A DNA stretch of 64,000 nt from an uncultured Clostridium sp. (GTDB lineage: Bacteria > Bacillota > Clostridia > Clostridiales > Clostridiaceae), in contig CAKVEW010000005.1 in assembly GCA_934746015.1 (NCBI GenBank), forward strand, positions 1 to 64,000, written 5' to 3'. The position numbers were made by a program, and so were the translations under genes. The notes under the pieces are model-generated. The model made no database searches. It saw nothing but the letters and a program-made list of their open reading frames with translations, and had not been told where the DNA came from. This document shows, piece after piece, positions 47,340 to 56,187 of this stretch. Position 1 is the first letter of the stretch, and every line of letters begins with the position of its first letter.

Positions 47340-50300
47340 TTACTTAAAGTAATTTACTCCTGCTTTAAATATCTTTTGATCAAAGTTTCCTGGTATGTTT
47401 TTATATAGGTCTTCTCCTATTCTTTCTGAATGACCCATCTTACCAAGGATTCTTCCATCTGGACTTGTTATTCCTTCTATAGCTAACATTGAGCCATTTG
47501 GGTTGTAAGGCATGTCCATAGATATATTTCCATTTAAATCTACATATTGAGTTGCTATTTGACCATTTTTACTTAACTTCTCTAATATCTCTTTTGGTGC
47601 TACAAATCTTCCTTCTCCATGAGAAATAGCAACTGAATGTATATCTCCTATGTTAACTTCACTAAACCAAGGTGACTTATTTGAAGTAATCTTGGTTCTT
47701 ATTATTGAACTCATATGCCTATTAATTTCATTAAAAGTTAGAGTTGCCATATCATCTTCAATATCAACTATTTCTCCATAAGGAACTAATCCAAGTTTAA
47801 TTAGTGCTTGGAATCCGTTGCATATTCCTAACATTAACCCATCTCTATTTTTTAGTAGGTCCATTACAGCATCTTTAATTCTTTCATTTCTAAATACATT
47901 TGCTATAAATTTACCTGATCCATCTGGTTCATCACCTGCTGAAAATCCCCCAGGTAGCATTATAATTTGACTTTTTCTAATTATTTCTTCCATCTTTAAG
48001 ATAGATTCATTTAAAAATTCCTTATTCATATTATTAAAGATAAGCTCTGTTACTTCTGCGCCTTCTTTTTTGAAAGCTCTAAAACTATCATATTCACAAT
48101 TTGTGCCCGGAAATACTGGTATAAATACTCTTGGCTTAGCTATTTTAATAACAGGCTTCTTTATTTCTTTTCTTTCAAATAAATTTAATTGGATATTTTC
48201 ATTTTTTTCTTCTGTTTTTATCTTAAATACATTAGATAATTTTTCTTCTAATATTTCCTCTAAGATGTTTATATCAAAGTTAATATCATATTTTTTAAAA
48301 ATTATAGCCCCTTTTTTAATTGTTTTACCTATTGCTTTATAAGCGCAATCCTTAAATTCCTTATCTATATCAGCTTCATTTATAACTTCTAAAACTAAGC
48401 TGCCATAGTTAAGACCAAACAATTCTTCCTTGTTTAAATCTTCAATTTCTACCCCAATTCTATTTCCTAAAGTCATCTTAGTTAAAGCTTCTGCTATTCC
48501 ACCAAATTTAATTGATGATGCTGAAATAACTTTTCCTTCTTTAATTAATTTATAAAGTCTTTCTAAGTTATTTTTAAAGCCTTTAACTTTTAATGTCATA
48601 TCTTCATTTTTCTCTGCAATTAATAAAACTACCTTTGAATCAGTATTTTTAAATTCTGGGGAAATTATATTCTTTGCCTTTTCCACATCTACAGCAAAGG
48701 CTACTAATGATGGTGGAACATCTAAATCTCCAAAGGTTCCTGACATTGAATCCTTTCCCCCAATAGCTGGTATTCCTAAATCCATTTGTGCTTGATATGC
48801 CCCAAGTAAAGCTGCAAATGGTTTTCCCCACTTAATTTCATTTTTCCCTAATCTCTCAAAATACTCTTGAAGTGTAAGTCTTGCTTTTTTATAATTTCCA
48901 CCCATAGCTGAAAGCTTTGTTATAGCTTCAATAACTGAATAATATGCCATATGATATGGACTCCACATTCCTATTTCAGGATTAAATCCATATGTCATTA
49001 ATGTTGCATCTTTGCTTTCTCCATTTAATACTGGAATTTTGGCTGCCATTCCTTCTGCTGGTGTTTTTTGATACCTTCCACCAAATGGCATAAGTACTGT
49101 TCCTGCTCCAATAGTAGAATCAAATCTTTCTACTAACCCTTGTTGTGATGAAACATTTAATTTTTTCAATATATTTATCCATTCTTCTTTTACATTTAAA
49201 TGATTTTTAATTAAGAATGGATATTCATCTGGTGATTTTACTGTAATATTAGTACTTTGTCTTGCCCCATTTGTATCTAAAAATTCTCTTTTTAAATCTA
49301 CTATATTTTTACCTTTCCAGAACATCTTAAGTCTTTCAGAATCAGTAACAATTGCAACTTGTACTGCTTCTAAATTTTCTTTATTAGCTAATTCTATAAA
49401 CTTATCTTTATTTTCTTTAGATATTACAACTGCCATTCTCTCTTGAGATTCAGAAATTGCAATTTCAGTTCCATCTAGTCCTTCATATTTCTTTGGCACC
49501 TTATCTAAATCAATATCTAAGCCTCTTGTTAATTCTCCAATTGCTACTGATACTCCACCAGCTCCAAAATCATTACATCTTTTTATCATTGTAGTTACTT
49601 CTTTATTTCTAAATAATCTTTGAATTTTTCTCTCAACTACTGGGTTTCCTTTTTGAACCTCTGCCCCACATTCATTTATAGAATCCTCAGTATGTTCTTT
49701 TGAAGATCCTGTTGCTCCACCTAAGCCATCCCTACCTGTTCTTCCTCCTAATAGAATTACAATATCCCCTGCTTTAGGCTCTTCTCTAACTACATTTTCT
49801 ATAGGTGCTGCTGCTATAACCGCTCCAACTTCCATTCTTTTTGCTACATAATTTGGATGATATATTTCAGCAACTTCACCTGTAGCAAGTCCTATTTGAT
49901 TTCCATAGGAGCTATATCCATGAGCTGCTCCTATGGTTATAGTTCTTTGTGGAAGTTTTCCTTTTAATGTTTTTTCAATGCTAACTGTTGGATCCGCAGA
50001 TCCAGTAACTCTCATTGCCTGATATACATAAGTCCTTCCTGATAAAGGATCCCTAATAGCTCCTCCAAGACATGTTGCAGCTCCACCAAAAGGTTCAATT
50101 TCTGTAGGATGATTATGAGTTTCATTTTTAAACATCACTAGATACTCTTCATTTCCCTTGTCAGTTTCAATATTTACTTTTATTGAACAAGCGTTTATTT
50201 CATCTGAAACATCTAAATCATCTAAGAGGCCCTTTTTTCTCATTTCCTTCATGGTAATAACTGCTATGTCCATAAGAGTTTCATCTCTATCTGTTTCCCC

Positions 50301-51083
50301 ATATACGAAATCCCTTGATTTTAAATATGCCTCATATGACTTTACTATTGGTACTGTATAAAGACTTTCTTCAATATTTACATTTTCTATTGCTGTGGAA
50401 AAGGTGGTGTGTCTACAATGATCTGACCAGTAGGTATCTATAACTCTTATTTCAGTAATACTCGGATCTCTTTCTTCTTTTTTAAAATACTCTCTTATAA
50501 GCTTAATATCTTCTAAGCTCATAGCTAGGCTCATTTTTTCGTGTAGCTTTTCTATTTCTATATCATTCTTGTTTCTGAATCCATTTAATATTTCTACATC
50601 CTTTGGTTCTGGAAGTTGTGAAGATAATTCTAAATTATCTATTTTAACTTCTCTTGAATCTACTGGATTTATATAATATTTTTTGATTTTATCAATTTCA
50701 CATTCTGATAAATCACCTTTTAATACTATGATTTTTGTCCATTTAACCTCTAATTTTTCTCCAGAAGTCAATATTGCATAACATTCAGAAGCTGAATCTG
50801 CTCTTTGATCATATTGACCTGGTAAATACTCCACTGCAAAGGCAATTTCATCTTCACCTATATCAATGTTATTCTCATATAGTTTGTCCACTGTTCTTTC
50901 TGAAAAAATAGTATAAAGAGCTTTTTTATAATCTTCTTCTTTAACTTCTCCTAATGTATATTTATTAATTAGCTTTACTGAATTTAATGTATTTATTCCT
51001 AAGTTATTTTTAAAATCTTCTAATAAACTTTTCCCTTCTACATCATACTCGTCTTTTTTTTTCACAAATATACATCTCAACAT
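47340..51083 (-). CDS. purL: Phosphoribosylformylglycinamidine synthase, single-chain (PurL-PurQ fusion)
   Basis: 1247 residues; converts FGAR to FGAM with glutamine and ATP. It is the long single-chain type rather than the separate PurS/PurL/PurQ of Bacillus. An N-terminal PurS-like part (1-150) leads to the synthase halves with FKNETHNHPTEIEPFGGAAT, GGRTGRDGLGGATGSS and MPFGGRYQKTPAEGMAAK. A C-terminal glutamine amidotransferase (about 985-1247) has the nucleophilic Cys in MLGICNGFQAL and LPGGFSAGDE. It is the first gene of the pur operon. Confidence 0.96.
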   Translation of the reverse strand: MLRCIFVKKKDEYDVEGKSLLEDFKNNLGINTLNSVKLINKYTLGEVKEEDYKKALYTIFSERTVDKLYENNIDIGEDEIAFAVEYLPGQYDQRADSASECYAILTSGEKLEVKWTKIIVLKGDLSECEIDKIKKYYINPVDSREVKIDNLELSSQLPEPKDVEILNGFRNKNDIEIEKLHEKMSLAMSLEDIKLIREYFKKEERDPSITEIRVIDTYWSDHCRHTTFSTAIENVNIEESLYTVPIVKSYEAYLKSRDFVYGETDRDETLMDIAVITMKEMRKKGLLDDLDVSDEINACSIKVNIETDKGNEEYLVMFKNETHNHPTEIEPFGGAATCLGGAIRDPLSGRTYVYQAMRVTGSADPTVSIEKTLKGKLPQRTITIGAAHGYSSYGNQIGLATGEVAEIYHPNYVAKRMEVGAVIAAAPIENVVREEPKAGDIVILLGGRTGRDGLGGATGSSKEHTEDSINECGAEVQKGNPVVERKIQRLFRNKEVTTMIKRCNDFGAGGVSVAIGELTRGLDIDLDKVPKKYEGLDGTEIAISESQERMAVVISKENKDKFIELANKENLEAVQVAIVTDSERLKMFWKGKNIVDLKREFLDTNGARQSTNITVKSPDEYPFLIKNHLNVKEEWINILKKLNVSSQQGLVERFDSTIGAGTVLMPFGGRYQKTPAEGMAAKIPVLNGESKDATLMTYGFNPEIGMWSPYHMAYYSVIEAITKLSAMGGNYKKARLTLQEYFERLGKNEIKWGKPFAALLGAYQAQMDLGIPAIGGKDSMSGTFGDLDVPPSLVAFAVDVEKAKNIISPEFKNTDSKVVLLIAEKNEDMTLKVKGFKNNLERLYKLIKEGKVISASSIKFGGIAEALTKMTLGNRIGVEIEDLNKEELFGLNYGSLVLEVINEADIDKEFKDCAYKAIGKTIKKGAIIFKKYDINFDINILEEILEEKLSNVFKIKTEEKNENIQLNLFERKEIKKPVIKIAKPRVFIPVFPGTNCEYDSFRAFKKEGAEVTELIFNNMNKEFLNESILKMEEIIRKSQIIMLPGGFSAGDEPDGSGKFIANVFRNERIKDAVMDLLKNRDGLMLGICNGFQALIKLGLVPYGEIVDIEDDMATLTFNEINRHMSSIIRTKITSNKSPWFSEVNIGDIHSVAISHGEGRFVAPKEILEKLSKNGQIATQYVDLNGNISMDMPYNPNGSMLAIEGITSPDGRILGKMGHSERIGEDLYKNIPGNFDQKIFKAGVNYFK

Positions 51084-51119
51084 GAATCTTTAACCTCCAA
51101 AGTTAATAGTATTAATTTA

Positions 51120-51243
51120 CACGAACATTATTTGCTATAATCATTTAATTTTTCGCTTTTCTACCTTAAGGTTAGCATTTTAATATGTATATGTCAACAT
51201 TATCCTTTTATTTTATGAAATAATTCGTCATATACCGAACATT
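51120..51243 (-). promoter_or_regulatory. purL upstream region with two PurBox-like sites and a promoter
   Basis: Two sites share CGAACATT: TATACCGAACATT (51231-51243), matching the PurR box AWWWCCGAACWWT except its first base, and TTACACGAACATT (51117-51129), a weaker copy. On the minus strand TTGACA (51197-51192) has a poor -10 17 bases on. An imperfect dyad, CTACCTTAAGGTTAG (51161-51175), covers the expected start. No purine riboswitch fold was found. Confidence 0.45.
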
Positions 51244-51378
51244 AACTTTTAACACTCTTCATTTTCTTGTATATTTTTTCTTTTTCCCTACTTTTAACTT
51301 TAAAAATTTATTAACTTTTGCTATTTATTTTATTTTTTTGCTAATACTAATAAAGACATTAAAAAGGTGGTGTTAATT

Positions 51379-51567
51379 ATGAATAGAAATGCAAAAGAGA
51401 ATTTAAATCTTACTCTAAAGGAACTATGTAATTGTGAAAATCATTTAAATACTGCCTACTTAAATTCAGAAGAATCTTATAACAGAAATGAGATTCATGA
51501 AGCTCTTAAGGCTGTAAGTAGTGCTGTTGATGCTGCTCAATATGCTATTAGAAATTATAAAGATTAA
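51379..51567 (+). CDS. Small helical hypothetical protein A, 62 residues
   Basis: Not recognised. Predicted two-helix protein with an acidic N-terminal half and CNCENHLNTAYLNSEESY, no signal or membrane segment. ATG at 51379 with AAAGGTGGTG was chosen over four extra codons upstream. It lies 15 bases before a second protein of the same size and layout (SINHAQELLNDAI versus CENHLNTAYLNSE), suggesting a duplicated pair made together. Small secreted-less helical pairs are common among sporulation genes, but no evidence shows that here. Confidence 0.6.
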   Translation: MNRNAKENLNLTLKELCNCENHLNTAYLNSEESYNRNEIHEALKAVSSAVDAAQYAIRNYKD

Positions 51568-51582
51568 AAGGAGTGTTTTTTT

Positions 51583-51774
51583 ATGGGACATAGACCTGAT
51601 GCTAAAGATGAGTTAAAAGAAGCATTAAGTAGTATCAATCATGCTCAAGAATTATTAAATGATGCCATTGATACTGTTGAAAAAGAAGAAAATAGACAAT
51701 TATTACAAAATACATTAGCTAATGTAAATAAGGCAATAAATGCAACTAGAACTTCTACATATGGATATAAATAA
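51583..51774 (+). CDS. Small helical hypothetical protein B, 63 residues
   Basis: Not recognised. 63 residues, starting MGHRPDAKDELKEALSSIN, then LLNDAIDTVEKEENRQLLQ and a C-terminal TSTYGYK. It follows protein A by 15 bases with an AAAAGGAGTG ribosome site and shares its two-helix plan and size, so it probably works with it. A weak hairpin (51786-51806) follows. Confidence 0.6.
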   Translation: MGHRPDAKDELKEALSSINHAQELLNDAIDTVEKEENRQLLQNTLANVNKAINATRTSTYGYK

Positions 51775-51893
51775 AAAAAGAGAGAATCCTAGATATATTA
51801 GGAATTATGAAATCTATTAATATGATAATATTTTTGACTTAATAATTAAATATCAATTATACTTAATAGTGGTAAATCCTTATAAAATAATAA

Positions 51894-51917
51894 AGACTGT
51901 AGGTTACCCTACAGTCT
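51894..51917 (-). terminator. Terminator of the zinc-ribbon gene
   Basis: AGACTGTAGG pairs with CCTACAGTCT; on the minus strand a UUUAUUAUUUU run follows. Confidence 0.85.
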
Positions 51918-51923
51918 AATTAA

Positions 51924-52079
51924 CTATCTTCTGTTGTTTTGAGCTTTTCTAGCTTTTCTACAAGCAGGACATCTTACTGGTTCGTTGTCAAATCCTTTTT
52001 CTTTGTAGAATTCTTGTTCTCCAACTGTGAATACGAATTCTGATCCACAATCTTTACATAATATCTTCTTATCTTCCAT
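51924..52079 (-). CDS. zf-trcl zinc-ribbon protein
   Basis: 51-residue protein of the probable zinc-ribbon family PF13451: ILCKDCGSEFVFTVGEQEF then EPVRCPACRKARKAQ, giving CxxC-x(20-21)-CxxC zinc ligands and a basic tail. Function of the family is not established. ATG at 52079 with GGAGGG was chosen; the open frame runs 21 codons further without a ribosome site. Standalone gene with its own terminator. Confidence 0.85.
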   Translation of the reverse strand: MEDKKILCKDCGSEFVFTVGEQEFYKEKGFDNEPVRCPACRKARKAQNNRR

Positions 52080-52464
52080 TATTAAACCCTCCATTTTAAA
52101 GACTATTATAGTAATATTAATCTCTATAACGGAGAATATCATTATCTATCAAAAATCTTTAAATAAATTATTTTTTAGTCAAATTGACTACTTTTATATA
52201 ATATCATATTTTATTCTATAAATCCATAGAAATTTAAATATATTTTTTATTAATAACAAATATATTTGCTATAGAAAAAATCCCTATAAACACAAAATTA
52301 TATGTAGTTCAATTACTTATATTATAAAAATCTTAAATTATAATATATTTAAGAATAAAAAATACTGGTAGCCTAAAACTACCAGCAAAGAAACCTACGT
52401 AACCCTTTAGGGTCATTTTTATTTTTATCTAATTCTTCAATTTATATTCAACAATAATTTTATT
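52080..52464. other. Intergenic region with a two-hairpin element
   Basis: No gene. At 52365-52385, CTGGTAG pairs with CTACCAG, with UAUUUUUUAUU after it on the minus strand; it probably terminates the amidase transcript. Directly beside it, ACCC-TTTA-GGGT (52402-52413) is followed on the plus strand by TTTTTATTTTT. The linker GCAAAGAAACCTACGTAA is unusually GC-rich for the region and suggests a structured RNA, but it matches no riboswitch I could name. Confidence 0.5.
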
Positions 52465-53427
52465 TTATATTCCATTTCTATCCATTAACAATTCTAATAA
52501 TTCTCTAGAAGACTTATCCCTCATATCCATTTGTAACTCAATATCTGTAATTTTATTTTCCATTTTAATTATGAAATTCTCTGTATCTATGTTGCTATAA
52601 TCTTTATTATCAAATCTTGTATCTTCAATACTTAATTTAACAATTTCTATCGCATCTTTTAGTTCTTTATTGTAATTTTCTTCAGTTATTAATGGATCAT
52701 TTCTCATTTCATAATTGAAATTATTTTCTTCTTTAATATTATAAATCAAGAAATTATAATCATTAGGCTTACCTAATAAATAATATTTTAAATTACCATT
52801 CTTATAAAAATTCTCAATTGTATTAGAATGTTGGCTAAAATATATAGTTTCACTATTTAATACATCCGTAATTGCTTGAGAATGGAAAGCTATATTATTA
52901 GGTCTAGAATATTGAACAATATCTCCTATATAAATACTATAGTAAATATTATTCCAATTTCTTAAAGCATCATCAATTTTATACTCTCTATAATTATGTG
53001 CTCTTTTGTATTCTTTCCCAAAATGTAAATTAAAAGCCTTTGCTGAAGTCCATGTAGAAGTTCTATTAGGTAAATCAGCAGAATAATAAAACCAGGAATT
53101 AATGCTTGTTGCATTTTTCTTACTACCTATAAACTCTATCCCTCCAGCCCTTAAAACTTGAGAAACAAAATTAGTGCAATCTCCTCCCTCATTTATATAA
53201 TTATAATAAGCTTTATTAGGAGTAACAGCCCATTTTAAAGCATATTCCCTAGCTTTTTCTCTGCTATAATTATTATCCTTTATATTACTAATTTCATTAA
53301 TAAAGTATATTAATGAATTCTCAGTATTTATATAACATAGTACAGATTTATTAGCTATACTTATATTAATTATTGTAAATAAAAATAATACTATTATTGA
53401 AGGTCTTACTTTTTTGTTATTTATCAT
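52465..53427 (-). CDS. Secreted amidase_6-domain protein
   Basis: 320 residues with a signal peptide or anchor (about 8-32), then an amidase_6 domain (about 55-225): YSREKAREYALKWA, GGDCTNFVSQVL with the candidate catalytic Cys, DIVQYSR and the His in AFHSQAITDV, as in NlpC/P60-like putative amidases. The C-terminal 90 residues are a charged helical tail. Expected to act on cell wall peptides outside the membrane. Catalysis is inferred. Single gene. Confidence 0.82.
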   Translation of the reverse strand: MINNKKVRPSIIVLFLFTIINISIANKSVLCYINTENSLIYFINEISNIKDNNYSREKAREYALKWAVTPNKAYYNYINEGGDCTNFVSQVLRAGGIEFIGSKKNATSINSWFYYSADLPNRTSTWTSAKAFNLHFGKEYKRAHNYREYKIDDALRNWNNIYYSIYIGDIVQYSRPNNIAFHSQAITDVLNSETIYFSQHSNTIENFYKNGNLKYYLLGKPNDYNFLIYNIKEENNFNYEMRNDPLITEENYNKELKDAIEIVKLSIEDTRFDNKDYSNIDTENFIIKMENKITDIELQMDMRDKSSRELLELLMDRNGI

Positions 53428-53528
53428 AGCAATACTCCATTACCTTTTATTAATAAGTGTTTATAATTATTATTAATATAGTACTGAAATTTATTCACAT
53501 CTATACGCTAATATTACCCTTTATAAAA

Positions 53529-54356
53529 TTATATTTTAATTCTATTTACTACATTTCCAAACTTGCATACTACTACTTCCCTTGAATTAGCTTTAGTATT
53601 AAGAACTTTATCCATTTCATCAAAGGCTTTTCTAGAAATCATATCTTTTCTAAACTGAACAACTACATAGTCTACATTTTTTATTTTATCTTTATATATT
53701 TCACAAAATCCCTTTATTGGTGCTGAAACTGTAAATACATGGATTGGGGTAACTATAATTATCTTTTTATATTTTGAAACATCTATTCTTATATCATCTA
53801 TAGGCATAGCCCATTTATGCATTGCAAATCTTCCAAGCCAAGCAAAGCCTAAAAATCCATCAATTCTTTCAGGAGTAGTAACTTCATATATGCTTGCTCC
53901 TATTTTATCAGCTTTTTCATAAGCAACTTTTCTAGTATATCCAAGACGAGAAAAATAAACCACTAAAGTATCTTTATCTTTACCAATATTGTTGTAGTTA
54001 TTTATTTCAAATTTAAATTCACTTTGTTTTAAAAAAATTAAATATGTATATACAAATATTATTTGCACTATCCCAAAGATTAAAAATATTATATCCCTAG
54101 AATTAGGTGATGAACTAATAAAATCGATACAATTTAATATAATAAGTATAATACTAGAAAAGCATACTAAATATGCTCCTGTTCTTTTTCTTTTAGCAAT
54201 TAAAAATGTAGCTATAATATTAATAATACCATTTATAATTAAAAAGGAATTGCCCTCGTAATTTACAAATATATCCATACCCCCAATTATTGCTGCAATA
54301 CCTATAAAAAGAGTCTCTAAAATAACAATTTTTCTAAAGCTTTTTTCATACCTCAC
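53529..54356 (-). CDS. Membrane protein with C-terminal flavodoxin domain
   Basis: 275 residues. Four membrane helices in the first 115 residues are followed by a flavodoxin-like domain (about 130-275) with the FMN phosphate-loop segment LVVYFSRLGYTRKVAYEKA and a later IIVTPIHVFTVSAPIKGF. This resembles membrane-tied flavodoxins or menaquinone-dependent protoporphyrinogen-oxidase-like proteins, with the FMN site facing the cytoplasm. Start is GTG at 54356 with GGGGGGAT. Electron partners unknown. Confidence 0.75.
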   Translation of the reverse strand: MRYEKSFRKIVILETLFIGIAAIIGGMDIFVNYEGNSFLIINGIINIIATFLIAKRKRTGAYLVCFSSIILIILNCIDFISSSPNSRDIIFLIFGIVQIIFVYTYLIFLKQSEFKFEINNYNNIGKDKDTLVVYFSRLGYTRKVAYEKADKIGASIYEVTTPERIDGFLGFAWLGRFAMHKWAMPIDDIRIDVSKYKKIIIVTPIHVFTVSAPIKGFCEIYKDKIKNVDYVVVQFRKDMISRKAFDEMDKVLNTKANSREVVVCKFGNVVNRIKI

Positions 54357-54447
54357 TACTATCCCCCCTTTAGAATAACTATAAGTTATATACTTTTTAT
54401 ATAACTTTCAAAATATTTATTATTAATAACTATTTATTAGAATTCAA

Positions 54448-54483
54448 AAGATACAGCAATCAAAAAATGATTCCTGTATCCTT
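54448..54483 (-). terminator. Terminator of the nfeD-SPFH operon
   Basis: GATACAG-AATCA pairs with TGATT-CTGTATC, with UUUUGAAUU after it on the minus strand. Confidence 0.7.
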
Positions 54484-54505
54484 ATAGATTATATTAACTT
54501 TTTAT

Positions 54506-55459
54506 TTATTCTTTACTTCCCTTTAACATTTCTCCAATTGCAGCTATACTTCCAAGAGAAGATAATGTTTCATTTGGTAATATAAGCTTATTAGCTGGGT
54601 TATTAGCCATTTCTTTAAGTGCTTCTACTTGTTTTAAAGCAATAACTCTTTCATCTGTTCCAGATTCAATGATAGCTGTATTAATCTTTTTAATAGCTTC
54701 TGCTTCTGCAATACTAATTTCTTCTATTGCCTTTGCCTTACCTTCTGCTTCAAGTAATTGAGATTCCTTTAAACCTTCAGCTCTTCTTATATTGGCTTCC
54801 TTTTCAGCTTCTGCTGCAAGTATCTTAGATCTCTTTTCACCTTCAGCCTTTTCAATTTGAGATTGTCTTTGTCCTTCAGCTTCAAGGATCATGGCTCTTT
54901 TGTTTCTCTCTGCCTTCATTTGCTTTTCCATGGCTTCTTGAATTTCTGTTGGTGGTATTATATTTTTAATTTCAACTGAAAGTATCTTTATTCCATATGC
55001 ATCAGTAACTTCATCAATTATACTTAAAAGATCTTGGTTAATCTTATCTCTACCTGATAATATTTCATCTAAACTCATATTACCTAAAATATTTCTCATA
55101 TTAGTTGTAGCTGAGTAAACTATACCTGATCTAAAATCTTCTATATTATAAACAGCATCTTTTGCATTTAAAAGCTTATAGAAAATAACATTATCAACTG
55201 ATATTTTAACGTTATCCTTAGTAATAACTGATTGTGGTGGCACATCTAAAATTTGTTGCTTTGTTGAAACCTTCTTTCTAACAAAATCTACAAATGGAAT
55301 CATAAAATGCCATCCTGGTTCTAATGTTTTGTGGTATTGACCAAATCTTTCTACTACATATAAATATCCTGTGTTTACAATCTTTATTGATGATAAGATT
55401 ATAATTAAAAGAAAAAATACTATTACCCCTGCAATAACAAGTCCTATTATTTTATCCAT
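54506..55459 (-). CDS. SPFH/band 7 membrane protein (QmcA-like)
   Basis: 317 residues. One N-terminal membrane helix (5-27), SPFH domain (about 28-190; VVERFGQYHKTLEPGWHFMIPF), then a long coiled coil of Glu/Ala/Lys repeats and a C-terminal tail. Such proteins oligomerise in functional membrane microdomains and guide protease or transport complexes. It starts directly after the NfeD stop with no gap, a pairing seen across bacteria. Confidence 0.93.
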   Translation of the reverse strand: MDKIIGLVIAGVIVFFLLIIILSSIKIVNTGYLYVVERFGQYHKTLEPGWHFMIPFVDFVRKKVSTKQQILDVPPQSVITKDNVKISVDNVIFYKLLNAKDAVYNIEDFRSGIVYSATTNMRNILGNMSLDEILSGRDKINQDLLSIIDEVTDAYGIKILSVEIKNIIPPTEIQEAMEKQMKAERNKRAMILEAEGQRQSQIEKAEGEKRSKILAAEAEKEANIRRAEGLKESQLLEAEGKAKAIEEISIAEAEAIKKINTAIIESGTDERVIALKQVEALKEMANNPANKLILPNETLSSLGSIAAIGEMLKGSKE

Positions 55460-55891
55460 CTAAATTTCCTCCTCTTTTTTTATAATTAACTTTATACCTT
55501 CAATTCCTATAATCTTAAAGTTTTCTCCTGCTTTAATTTCATCTCCTGTATTTAGTACAGTCCAATAAATTCCATCTACTTTAACTCTTGCTTTTTCTAT
55601 TATATCCTCTTCTGCTTTCATTATCCTTCCAATGTAGGTTTCTTCCATCAAAGGTGTTCTTTTAACTGATTTTTTAAACTTTTTCTTTATCCAAGGATAT
55701 CCAAGTGAAACTGTTATTAAATTTATCACTAAGAAGATAATTGCTTGAACACCAAAGCTTATACCTAAAAAGTCTGCTATCATAGCTGCAATTGCTCCTA
55801 TAGTAAACCAAGCAAATAAAAAGTTACTTGTTACTATATCTATTATAATTGATACCGCTGCAATGATAATCCAAAAGATTACTGCACTCAT
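55460..55891 (-). CDS. NfeD-family membrane protein
   Basis: 143 residues. Three membrane helices in the first 75 residues and a C-terminal OB fold (about 85-143), the short NfeD type without the ClpP-like protease domain. It partners SPFH proteins, and its stop is immediately followed by the SPFH gene ATG. Start at 55891, where AGGAGG is nine bases upstream; two earlier ATGs overlap that site. Confidence 0.9.
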   Translation of the reverse strand: MSAVIFWIIIAAVSIIIDIVTSNFLFAWFTIGAIAAMIADFLGISFGVQAIIFLVINLITVSLGYPWIKKKFKKSVKRTPLMEETYIGRIMKAEEDIIEKARVKVDGIYWTVLNTGDEIKAGENFKIIGIEGIKLIIKKEEEI

Positions 55892-56187
55892 ACCCATCCC
55901 CCTCCTTTTCATATTAATATTATATCATTTTTTAGAAAAAAAATTAGAAATTATTTGAAATTACTTCACTCATGTGTTTATTATATTATATTATTTAACT
56001 CTTTACAATATCTTTTTTATCTTTTTATATAGTATATATAACTATTTATGTGTTTGTTTTTATTTCTTTTCTTCTATTATCATTGATTTTCTATAGTTTT
56101 CCTTTTATTATTTAAATAGTTAGTTTTGAATTTATTATCTGAAAAGAGTTAAAATATTATTATTAATGTTTAGATTGGAGAGATTTT

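Noticed and set aside
47175..47408. 77-codon plus-strand open frame across the tandem 61-base repeats
   Set aside because: Its sequence is the translated repeat and runs into the purL gene on the other strand; no ribosome site. It is a by-product of the repeat.
48649..48831. 60-codon minus-strand frame inside purL
   Set aside because: It is an alternative frame of the purL coding sequence on the same strand; no independent signals.
51084..51378. Purine riboswitch ahead of purL
   Set aside because: No three-way junction or conserved core could be traced; PurR-type boxes explain control better.
52365..52426. c-di-GMP, preQ1 or other named riboswitch
   Set aside because: The order and spacing of conserved pieces do not fit any class I know, and the element lies after the amidase gene rather than before a gene.
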